A stretch of 64,000 nt of DNA from Singulisphaera sp045290345. GTDB lineage: Bacteria; Planctomycetota; Planctomycetia; Isosphaerales; Isosphaeraceae. The DNA lies in contig NZ_CP155447.1 of NCBI RefSeq assembly GCF_045290345.1, forward strand, positions 7,192,001 to 7,256,000, written 5' to 3'. Every line of letters begins with the position of its first letter. Position 1 is the stretch's first letter. A program made the position numbers and the translations under genes. Positions 37,501-43,735 of the stretch are shown here, piece by piece. The notes beneath the pieces are model-generated. The model saw only the letters and a list, made by a program, of their open reading frames with translations. It ran no database searches and was not told the origin of the DNA.

Positions 37501-38549
37501 CCGGTGCCGTGCGCCTCGAGAAGCTCGATCGAAGCCGGCGAGATTCCTCCCCGCTCGTACGCCTGGTTGAGCGCCTTGACCTGCCCCGCCGAGCTGGGCG
37601 CATAGACCGCCCCGACCTTGCCGTCGCTCGACGTGCCGACCGAGCGGATCACCGCGTAAACCTTGTCGCCGTCACGGCGGGCGTCGTCCAGCCGCTTGAG
37701 CGCCAGGATCCCCAGCCCTTCCCCCAAGATCGTGCCGTCCCCTGCCGCGTCGAACGGTCGGGCATCGCCGGTCGGCGACAGCGCGGGGGTTTTGCTGAAA
37801 CACATGTACATGAAGATGTCGTTGAACGTGTCGAGGCCGCCGGTCAGGACGATATCGGAGCGTCGGGAGGCGAGTTCGAGCACGGCCAGGTGGAGGGCGC
37901 CGATGGAGCTGGCGCAGGCGGCGTCGACGACGCAGTTGGTGCCGCCGAGGTCGAGGCGGTTGGCGATCCGGCCGGCGGCGACGTTCCCGAGCAGGCCGGG
38001 GAACGAGTTTTCCTGCCAGGCGACGTAGGAGTCGGCGATCCCTTGAACGACCTCTTCGGCCGTATGGTCGGCGACTCCCGCGGCCTTGAGCGCGCGTCTC
38101 CAGATCGGGTGTCCGAGGCGAGCGCCCAGGGGGATCACCAGTTCGAGGGTGCCGGTGACGCCGAGGATCACGCTGACCCGGTTGCGGTCGAAGGTGCGGC
38201 CCGGTCCGTAGCCGGCGTCCTTGAGCGCTTCGCGGGCGACGAGCAGGCCGAGGAGTTGGGTGGTGTCGGTGGCTTCGAGGTTATTGGGGGCGATGCCGAA
38301 CTCGAGGGCGGGGAAGTCGACCGGGTCGAGGTAACCTCCGCGCCTGGCGTAGGTCATGTCGGGGGCTTTGGGGTCGCCGTCCCAGTAGTCTTCGGGCCGC
38401 CAGTGGGTGGGCGGCACCTCGGTGATCGCGTCGAGCCGGTCGCGGATGTTGGCCCAGTAGCGCGACAGGTCTTCGGCCTTGGGAAACAGGCAGCCCATTC
38501 CGATGATCGCCACCGGCACCGGTTGGGTTGGATCGACCGACGAATTCAA
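31578..38549 (-). CDS. pfaA: polyunsaturated fatty acid synthase subunit, KS-AT-ACP3-KR-DH (PfaA-like)
   Basis: This 2323-residue megasynthase has, in order: KS (about 10-460; VDAACASS, Cys about 212, EAHGTGTKVGD, VKSQIGH); malonyl AT (about 590-885; GHSYGE, Ser about 688); a long Pro/Ala/Thr linker; three ACPs (about 1217-1288, 1315-1387 and 1414-1484; each LGIDSIKR with the phosphopantetheine Ser); KR (about 1740-1960; TGGARGITAE, catalytic Tyr in GQVAYAAANE); and a C-terminal PKS-type dehydratase with HVIDGRPVLP (HxxxGxxxxP, His about 2057) and DCAFQ (DxxxQ). The TTG at 38549 has AGGGGAAG upstream and is preferred. A GTG at 38606 adds 19 residues. The ACPs need a phosphopantetheinyl transferase, which I do not see in the window. 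Confidence 0.93.
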   Translation of the reverse strand: MNSSVDPTQPVPVAIIGMGCLFPKAEDLSRYWANIRDRLDAITEVPPTHWRPEDYWDGDPKAPDMTYARRGGYLDPVDFPALEFGIAPNNLEATDTTQLLGLLVAREALKDAGYGPGRTFDRNRVSVILGVTGTLELVIPLGARLGHPIWRRALKAAGVADHTAEEVVQGIADSYVAWQENSFPGLLGNVAAGRIANRLDLGGTNCVVDAACASSIGALHLAVLELASRRSDIVLTGGLDTFNDIFMYMCFSKTPALSPTGDARPFDAAGDGTILGEGLGILALKRLDDARRDGDKVYAVIRSVGTSSDGKVGAVYAPSSAGQVKALNQAYERGGISPASIELLEAHGTGTKVGDAVEMAALNEVYRKADAEKTWCALGSVKSQIGHTKAAAGAAGLIKAALALHHKVLPPTAKVTEPIAGAAPGTSPFYLNTEARPWMPRAEHPRRAAVSAFGFGGSNFHCVLEEAETEKQVVDWDGDVQLLAVSAASQNALLDALKAWPIDLAWPAFRIEAARSRARFQSDAPCRLVLVVERGKADLGSLLEQARSLVERGPGGTHHAGNGNGNGAAHARTPEGIYYATGPAAGGLAMLFPGQGAQHTGMLRGLACRFPQVHDALAEADGVPLDDGRRLVDLVFPHPAFSDAQLEAQETALRATDVAQPALGAMSLGVLRLLEHFGVRPDAVAGHSYGELTALCAAGCFDAQVLDTLSRRRGRLMADYGGAGGAMLAVAAPLDRIEAVVREAGLDVVIANKNAPRQAVLSGPANEIARAARLFEERKITARPLAVSAAFHSRFVAEARTPFLETVRAVPFTAARIPVYANTTASPYPSDPEAARNLLAGQLAEPVEFVAEVEAMHRSGIRTFLEVGPDAKLTGLVRSILEGREHAALAVDASRGKRGHVYDLALALAQVAALGHPVALSRWDDGVDITPQPARKPSLTVKVCGANAAPTPSLATKPRPAPTRPATPSVPASGTVPAPTPQARIVQSTPTPASAPAPSANGGAAAPHGRNGTHLGHPMNPTNGTHSPTPPPHHEPVATPPAPQQQLSPTPSLRSNDPAMLGQALRHAQDNLVALQKLGEQTSSLHRQFLDGQDKAQRTFQTLLEQQQRLTYASLGLVDLTPTPPAYQPRTELPRSRDAHGIEAVAPRFHTQPQPQPHPEPQARPVIESPRPAPTVQAAPAPARTPIPAPAPAPTRAPAPVPARVAVAAPAQVDRIQQVLLAVVSEKTGYPAEMLEPDMLLDADLGIDSIKRVEILAALQEQLPEAPVVKPEHLGTLRTLGQIVEFLGQGGAAAPAPQIVVAEAVTDSPSSEIVRQVLLAVVSEKTGYPAEMLEPDMLLDADLGIDSIKRVEILAALQEQLPEAPVVKPEHLGTLRTLGQIVEFLAVPVVAVASSVTTGPQVIQSAPATAQVQDVLLAVVSEKTGYPAEMLEPDMLLDADLGIDSIKRVEILAALQEQLPEAPVVKPEHLGTLRTLGQIVEFLAPPTTSAPAPLAKKASQPAKTATPAPAKVESNQPTARPAIQRLVVTSVPLEPRENGAAVAIRAGGEVWIAGDDRGLASALAARLMERGYHPRLVDRSEIETATPPTQLDGLLLLGAKTDEDGSSIKEAFRLLRTCAGSLRQAGQNSGAVLATVSRLDGSFGLRGLPAGSNAAPTSGGLAGLAKTAGHEWPEVACKAIDLDPAIESPDKAATLLLAEIFQRGPVEVGLGPDGTRTTLQLVSRDLAGLSQSDSSGLKPGDVVIITGGARGITAEAAVALAEALQPTIVLLGRSPEPVSEPDWLAPLADEAEIKRALVARANGHATPQLIGSQFRDLSANREILANLARIEAAGSRVVYRSADVRDAGSLHARLDEIRNEFGPIRALIHGAGVLADRRIEDQSDEQFATVFDTKVAGLRALLDATAGDDLRVLALFSSSTARFGRTGQVAYAAANEILNKWAQREARDRPSCRVVAANWGPWDGGMVTPSLRPLFESEGIPLIPPRDGARYLVEEIQATTDRPVEVVILGAGERKEEGPPHHGNGAENGQQAAANPGHAPIFERTLDLTTTPILGAHVIDGRPVLPMALILEWLAQGALQRNPGLVFAGIDDLRLFKGVVLRDDRPETIRVFAGKGVRDGSSYKVAVEVRGVLGDGREIAHAKGEVILADRYTTQAQPSIEERSLPPLAAGVTELYRDVLFHGPDLQGLERIEGCDESGIVASAATAPLPQAWLDRPLRQAWVTDPLALDCAFQMLIVWSVERSGVGSLPTFVGNYRQFRRAFPTDGVRILTRITEAGTHRARADIEFLDGDGQVVARMGDYECVIDSSLNQAFRRNQMTPIG
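34085..34900 (-). repeat. triplicated ACP coding units
   Basis: Three copies of about 210 bp (34101-34310, 34393-34605 and 34688-34895) encode the ACP domains of the PfaA-like protein. They differ at only about eight to ten positions by eye, mostly synonymous, and are separated by divergent 80-90-bp Pro/Ala-rich linkers. This points to recent duplication or ongoing gene conversion. Confidence 0.9.
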
Positions 38550-38934
38550 GTGACTTCCCCTTTTCGCGCCGATGCTTTGGCTAGGTGGTCCGTGGCGAGT
38601 GCTCACCGCGAGAGCGGCTCCGATCCCTGTCGCTTGACGGGGGCGGTGTGATGGACGTCGAAGGGCCTGAGCCCTTTCTTGCTGGGATGGGAATTTTTAA
38701 TTGCTCATCCTTCGTCCCTCACACCTCTTCATCTGAAAACGTTCGATCGGGTCTGCCATTGCCCCACTGGCACGGCTCGGCCTGCCTTTCCACACGAATT
38801 CATTCACGATCTCAGCGATTTTTCTTGGCGGGGAGAGCTTCAGAAACGGTTTCCCCCGGGCCGCGACGCGGGGCGTCGGGAGATCGCGTCCCCACGCAAA
38901 AAAAAAAGGACATGGGGACAAGGATTCGTTAGAC
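38550..38934. other. gap between pfaD and the PfaA-like gene
   Basis: This region of about 385 bp is the leader of the PfaA-like gene. It has a 10-nt A run near 38900 and no open frame with recognisable content. An internal promoter could lie here. Confidence 0.35.
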
Positions 38935-40575
38935 TCATTCACGTGTTGCGTTGTTCGTCAGTCGATCTTCGAGCTCCGGGAGTTCGAGGGGGGCGAGCCG
39001 GGGTGTGCCGGCGGGGATCGCGATCCCCTGGCCCCCCAGGCAGCGGGCCCGCGCCAGGACCGCCGCACCATAGAGGATGTTCAGGGCTACCGTCACCACC
39101 CTGCGATTCTCGGGCCGTTCCAGGAACGAGCCGCGGACCCAGTCGTTGAATGCGGCCATCGCGGGCCCGCACCAGATCTGGTAGTCGACGGCGCGGGTGG
39201 GTTCGCCCGCGTTGGCCCAGTGTGACGACTGGCCGAGATACCAGCGGAAGATCAGCGCCATCTTGTGCTTGGGATCGCGCGTGCCGCGTTCGATCTGGGC
39301 CGGGTCGCGGGTCTGGAAGTAGGTCCGCGTCTGGTCCCAGATCGTCTCCAACGGGGCCCGGAAGAAGTTCTTTTCGAGCAGGGCGCGGTCGGCGGCCGGG
39401 ATCTGCTCGATCGCGTCATAGCTCCGGTAGAACTCGAAGAGTTTGCCGGCCCGCATGGCGAACATCGTGCCCCGTTTCAGGACCTGGACCTTGACTCCCA
39501 TCTCGAACATGTCGGCGGCCGGCGCCATGGCGATATCCGCCTGCCTCGCCTCGGCGAGCATCTTGCGGACCGGGTCGGACGTGCCGGCCTCGACGCAGGC
39601 CTGGTTGACCGACCCGGTAACGAGGTAGGACGCCCCCATTGCCAGGGCGCCCGCGGCCGACCAGGGGGACGAGATCCCGCCCGCCGCGCCGATTCGGAGC
39701 GGTCGGTCGTAGCCGTGCTCCGCCTGCATCCGGTCGCGGAGCGCCAGCAGAGTCGGCAAGAGCACGATGGCCGGCTGGTTGTCGGTGTGCCCTCCCGAGT
39801 CGGCCTCGGCCGTCACGTCGTCGGCCATCGGGATCCGCGCGGCCCAATTCGCCTGCTCTTCTGTGATCTCGCCCGAGGCGACCAGTTCGCGGAGGAACTT
39901 TGCCGGTGGCGGTGCCAGGAACTTCGAGGCCACCTCGACCCGCGACACCTTCGCGATGATTCGGTTGGGGGCCACCACCTGCCCTGCCCCGTCCAGCCGG
40001 AGGCCGTGGACCCGGTAGCGAACCACCGGCAAGGTCAGGTCCAGGTAGGCCGACGCTTCGACCAGCCTGATTCCGCGCTTCAGGTAAAGCGCCGCCACCG
40101 CGGCCTCGAGCTCGGGCTCGTTGGGGCTGTGGATCAGGTTGAAGCCGTAAGGGATCGAGGGCCCCAGGGTCCGCCCGAGCCGATCGATGGCCGTCTCGAC
40201 GGCCGACAGCGGCAAGCCCGCCGCGCCGAAGATGCCGAGCATCCCCGCTCGACCCATCGCCTCGACGATCTCGGCCGAGGCGATGCCGTTGGCCATCGCC
40301 CCCGCCACGTAGGGAAATCGGAGTCGATGCGCTTCGCGGAACGAGATATCACCGAGGTCCTCGGGCCGGCAGGCGGGCAAGACGCCGGCCACCCGATCCC
40401 CGCCGGGCATTTCCCCGGCCGCCAGGTCCCACTCCATCAGCGCGTGGCTACCCCCCCGTTCCACCATCAGGAACGGGTCGCCGACCCGGCAGAGAGCTCG
40501 CTCTAATGTCTCTTCGTAGGTCGCGGGAATCACCACGGGCCGTTTTACCCCCAAAGAAAGAAAAGAGCCGATCAT
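38935..40575 (-). CDS. pfaD: PfaD: FMN-dependent enoyl reductase of PUFA synthase
   Basis: The 546-residue TIM-barrel flavoprotein belongs to the PfaD family, related to 2-nitropropane dioxygenase and trans-AT enoyl reductases. Diagnostic features are AGAMANGIASAEIVEAMGRAGMLG near the N terminus, EADSGGHTDNQPA at about 255-265, and the FMN phosphate site AAGGISSPWSAAGALAMGASYLVTGSVNQ. The C-terminal cap (RWYLGQSSHWANAGEP...DYQIWCGPAMAAFNDWV) is typical of PfaD. It reduces the enoyl-ACP intermediates on selected cycles. It is the first gene of the pfa/ole series. The operon promoter should lie upstream of 40575. Confidence 0.95.
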   Translation of the reverse strand: MIGSFLSLGVKRPVVIPATYEETLERALCRVGDPFLMVERGGSHALMEWDLAAGEMPGGDRVAGVLPACRPEDLGDISFREAHRLRFPYVAGAMANGIASAEIVEAMGRAGMLGIFGAAGLPLSAVETAIDRLGRTLGPSIPYGFNLIHSPNEPELEAAVAALYLKRGIRLVEASAYLDLTLPVVRYRVHGLRLDGAGQVVAPNRIIAKVSRVEVASKFLAPPPAKFLRELVASGEITEEQANWAARIPMADDVTAEADSGGHTDNQPAIVLLPTLLALRDRMQAEHGYDRPLRIGAAGGISSPWSAAGALAMGASYLVTGSVNQACVEAGTSDPVRKMLAEARQADIAMAPAADMFEMGVKVQVLKRGTMFAMRAGKLFEFYRSYDAIEQIPAADRALLEKNFFRAPLETIWDQTRTYFQTRDPAQIERGTRDPKHKMALIFRWYLGQSSHWANAGEPTRAVDYQIWCGPAMAAFNDWVRGSFLERPENRRVVTVALNILYGAAVLARARCLGGQGIAIPAGTPRLAPLELPELEDRLTNNATRE

Positions 40576-41087
40576 ACAACGTCCGCGCCTCAGCGCCGAC
40601 CGTTTTTCCCCAAAGACCCAGCTCGTGGAATGTTGGGTTCAAATCCTCGACGCGATTCCGGGGCCGTCGCGTCCGAGCCAGGCCAGCCTGGTCGAACCTC
40701 GAATGGCAAAAGGCTCCCGGGTTCACGCGCCTTGCTATATGGACGGAAACCCAGCAGTCGCTCGCCTAATCACTCAAAAAATCACCTTTGTGTTCTTTCG
40801 TCGACTCGTTGGGTTAACGAGGTGGAGCGGGCTCTGTTGCGAAACCGTACTGTTTTACATCAAGTCATCGGGCGAGGGAACACCCCTGATCCGATGTCGA
40901 GTCCCATGGTGTTGAGCCGAGCCGACGCGGTGGCCGGGCCTTGGGTGGTGGGATCGGGTCTCGATTCCCCGCGAATAATCGGATAGAATCAAGAAATGAC
41001 ATGGGTTTGGGCGACATGCGGATCCTGGGCCCAGGGCGTCGCCAACTTTGGAGCCATGATCTCGAACCAAGTGAGTAGGGAGGGACC
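40576..41087. promoter_or_regulatory. divergent gap upstream of the pfa/ole genes
   Basis: These 512 bp lie between pfaD (minus strand) and a secreted-protein gene (plus strand), so both promoters should be here. I find no recognisable operator, riboswitch or gene. The region 40740-40870 is relatively AT-rich. Confidence 0.4.
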
Positions 41088-41897
41088 ATGAAGATCCGCG
41101 TGGGGACCTGGACTCGAATCGGCCTGGTACTCTTGGGGGCTGTGACTGTCCCGAGCCTGGCCGTTTGGGGGCAAGCCTTTCCTGGGCCGTTCAATAACCT
41201 GACGGCCGGCGGGCTCGTCCCGTTGCCTCCCCCGCCGCCCCCGGGCGCCTGGGGCGAGGTCATTTTTGCGAACGAGCGCTGGATTGTGGTTCAGAATAGC
41301 CAGGGGCAGCAGTTCCCGGTCGCGGCCGACTCGATCAACCAGTTTTTGGTCCGCTGGCCAACCACCCTCAGGGACTTGACCGCCAAGTCCATGGTCGAGG
41401 CGACGGGGGACGACCTGGGCTCGATGTCGCTGAGCACGTCCCACATCGATATTTACGAGGGGAACGACCAGACCCTGGTTGATCCCACCTACAAGAGCTT
41501 GCTGCCGTTCGGTCGGGTGGTCACCACGATCGACCCGACGTACAACCGGATGATGAACGGATTTGACATCGCCAGCCAGAACACGCTCTATGGCTGGGCC
41601 TATCCGATCAACCCTGGCGAGAACGGGATTCCCGGGCAGTTCTACGCGGTGGGCAACTTGTTGGGGGTCAATCCGGTCCGGATCGGCGTGCCCGGTGATA
41701 ACGTCGTCCGGATTCTGCCCGATAGCGCGGGGAACATGAGCATGAGCCAGGTGACTCGGGGGACTCCCACGTTCGCTCAGTCCGGGGATTCTGTCTTCCT
41801 GACCTCGGTCGACCGGAACGTAAAATCCCTCGTCTTGTCGCAACTGGTTCTCTACAAGAAGATTCCGTTCCGAGAGTTTTCTGCTCCCGCCCCCTGA
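41088..41897 (+). CDS. secreted protein of unknown function
   Basis: The 269-residue protein has a signal peptide (IGLVLLGAVTVPSLAVWGQA) and a proline run (PLPPPPPPG) near residue 48. The remaining sequence (WGEVIFANERWIVVQNSQGQQFPV, QNTLYGWAYPINPGENGIPGQF) looks like a beta-rich extracytoplasmic domain, possibly OB- or SH3-like. I do not recognise a family. AGGGAGGG lies five nucleotides before the ATG, and a strong terminator follows the stop, so it is probably a single-gene transcript. Confidence 0.75.
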   Translation: MKIRVGTWTRIGLVLLGAVTVPSLAVWGQAFPGPFNNLTAGGLVPLPPPPPPGAWGEVIFANERWIVVQNSQGQQFPVAADSINQFLVRWPTTLRDLTAKSMVEATGDDLGSMSLSTSHIDIYEGNDQTLVDPTYKSLLPFGRVVTTIDPTYNRMMNGFDIASQNTLYGWAYPINPGENGIPGQFYAVGNLLGVNPVRIGVPGDNVVRILPDSAGNMSMSQVTRGTPTFAQSGDSVFLTSVDRNVKSLVLSQLVLYKKIPFREFSAPAP

Positions 41898-41952
41898 ATG
41901 GTTCGTCTCACGTCAGTCGGTTGAGTTGAGCGGCGGCCCTGGTCGGATGAGG

Positions 41953-41998
41953 GAGGCGGATCGGTCCTCCCCGCCGGGGAGCCGCCTCTTTTTTTTTT
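41953..41998 (+). terminator. intrinsic terminator after the secreted-protein gene
   Basis: The outer stem GAGGCGG (41953-41959) pairs with CCGCCTC (41982-41988), and the inner stem CTCCCC pairs with GGGGAG around a 3-nt loop. The structure is followed by ten T residues (41989-41998). It has the full signature of a rho-independent terminator. Confidence 0.9.
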
Positions 41999-42023
41999 GC
42001 AGTCACCTCGGGACTTGTCATCG

Positions 42024-42953
42024 ATGCGCTTTTCGTTTTTCGTCCGGGCGGCGTCGCTTGCCCTCGCGTTTGCGCTCAGCTCTGTCTTGGCCAGGGCCGA
42101 GGAGTTTCCGAAGTCGCTCGTCGAGTGGACGCCGGTCGCGGCCAACCCTGTCTTTCAAGGGGCGGGGAACAGCGCCTGGGACCAGAAGATCCGCGAGCGG
42201 GGGGATATTCTGGTCGAGGGAAATACGTTCCACCTCTGGTACACCGGCTATAACGACGACCGGTCGCCGGCCAAATTCCTGGGGCACGCCACCTCGCCGG
42301 ACGGTATCAAGTGGACCCGAGACTCGGCCAACCCCTTGTTCACGAAGTCATGGGTCGAGGATGTCTGCGTCGTCCGTTGGGATGGCCGCTACCTCCTCTT
42401 CGCCGAGGGGAAAGATGACATCGCCCACCAGATGACCTCTCCCGACGGAACCCACTGGACCGACCTGGGTGCGCTCGACGTCCGCAAGGTCGACGGCACC
42501 CCCATCTCCCCCGGTCCCTATGGCACGCCGACCGTCTGGTTCGAGAACGGGACCTGGTATCTCTTCTACGAGCGAGGCGACCGAGGCGTCTGGCTGGCCA
42601 CCTCAACGGACCGTCGCGTCTGGACGAATGTCAAGGACAGCCCGGTCCTTGCCTGCGGCCCCTGGGCGTACGACCGTGAAGCGGTGGCGATCAATCAGAT
42701 CATCAAGCGAGACGGCGTCTACTACGCGTTCTACCACGCCAACGCCCACCGCCCCTGGAAGAAAGACTGGACCACCAACATCGCCCGCTCCCGCGACCTG
42801 GTCCACTGGGAAAAATACTCCGGCAACCCGATCGTCCAGAACAACTGCTCCAGCTCCATCCTCGTCACCGGCCCCGGCGGCGATCGGCTCTACACGATGC
42901 ACCCGGACGTACGCGTGTTTGAGAATCCGAAGCAAGCGCCGGCAAAACCATAA
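42024..42953 (+). CDS. exported five-bladed beta-propeller glycosidase-like protein
   Basis: The 309-residue protein has a signal peptide (FFVRAASLALAFALSSVLARA). The mature part is made of repeated propeller motifs: FHLWYTGYNDDRS...GHATSPDGIKWTRD, WDGRYLLFAEGKDD..HQMTSPDGTHWTDLG, and TWYLFYERGDRGVWLATSTDRRVWTN. The SPDGxxW repeats are typical of GH43/GH32/GH130-like propellers acting on glycans. Which family, and whether it is active, cannot be settled by eye. The ATG at 42024 opens the signal peptide. A TTG at 41997 lies in the terminator T run and is unlikely. Confidence 0.8.
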   Translation: MRFSFFVRAASLALAFALSSVLARAEEFPKSLVEWTPVAANPVFQGAGNSAWDQKIRERGDILVEGNTFHLWYTGYNDDRSPAKFLGHATSPDGIKWTRDSANPLFTKSWVEDVCVVRWDGRYLLFAEGKDDIAHQMTSPDGTHWTDLGALDVRKVDGTPISPGPYGTPTVWFENGTWYLFYERGDRGVWLATSTDRRVWTNVKDSPVLACGPWAYDREAVAINQIIKRDGVYYAFYHANAHRPWKKDWTTNIARSRDLVHWEKYSGNPIVQNNCSSSILVTGPGGDRLYTMHPDVRVFENPKQAPAKP

Positions 42954-42954
42954 C

Positions 42955-43074
42955 GACGGCTGGGGAGCCAAGGTCGCCGACCTGCGACAGGAATTTCCCG
43001 GGGTCGAGGGATTCTCTCCGCGGAACTTCAAATCCATGCGGGTCTTCGCCACGGCTTGGCCCGACGAGGCGTAA
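42955..43074 (+). pseudogene. YhcG/DUF1016 N-terminal domain remnant
   Basis: One frame reads GWGAKVADLRQEFPGVEGFS followed by PRNFKSMRVFATAWPDEA and a stop. This matches the core of the DUF1016/YhcG N-terminal domain (WGAKVIDRLAxDLRxxFPxxxGFSPRNLKYMRxFAEA), with the middle VIDRLA part deleted. There is no start codon context and no PD-(D/E)XK nuclease half. It is a decayed fragment of a gene often found in defence or mobile regions. Confidence 0.7.
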
Positions 43075-43735
43075 AGTTTCGCCTAACCCGTTCTGGATTG
43101 ATCAACGATTGACGATTGATCAGCGGCCCGAATTCGATTTTTCCCGTAGGCTGGGCACGGTTCACCATCCCGATCTCCTTGCCAAATCGGAGGTTAAGAT
43201 GGTGGGTCGTGCCCAGCCTACGGCTTCGAATTTGTCGCGATTGTAAAATAAGTGTTCGTGTGAAAATGGTTTATGTGTGAATTTGCGGGTGTTTTTGGGG
43301 AACGTTATTGCCTGCGTGGCTTGAGGTCGGTTCGGCAGTCGCCTATTTCCTTCGTATGTTCAAGGCTTTTGCCGACTGCTGTCGAGACGCTTGCTGCAGG
43401 GCCGGTGCTCGGAATCGATCACCTTTCGCTCGGTTGGTGGCACCGGGTAGAATGAAGCGATCGGCTTGGCCCGGTCGGGTCTGACGGCTGCAACGTGCAA
43501 TGACCATCGTCACATCATTGGTCCCGATGGCTTCTTTCAAGGACGTATTCCTTCATCGCAGTCGGAGCTTGGAAGGGCATTGCGGAGCCTTTCGCGTCAG
43601 CGCCGTCGGGTGGGAGTCGAGGAGACTAGGGGCACCGTACGTAATTGAAGCATCCTGATCTCGTCAGTGCGATCGTCAAGGAAACCAGGCTCATTCGGGT
43701 TCGCTAATCCGCCCGGCAATGGCGAGGTTCCGGTG
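43075..43735. other. gene-free region upstream of the kinase
   Basis: Apart from the inverted repeat at 43144-43223, I see no gene. The stretch is AT-richer than its neighbours and should contain the kinase promoter. Confidence 0.4.
43144..43223. repeat. inverted repeat of the GGTGGGC..GCCCACC family
   Basis: The arms at 43144-43169 (CCGTAGGCTGGGCACGG...) and 43199-43223 (...GTCGTGCCCAGCCTACGG) are complementary with a few mismatches and a 29-nt loop. The layout is the same as at 23142-23226 and 31486-31565. Confidence 0.75.

Noticed and set aside
41997..42023. TTG start for the propeller protein
   Set aside because: The codon lies in the T run of the upstream terminator. The ATG at 42024 directly opens a good signal peptide.
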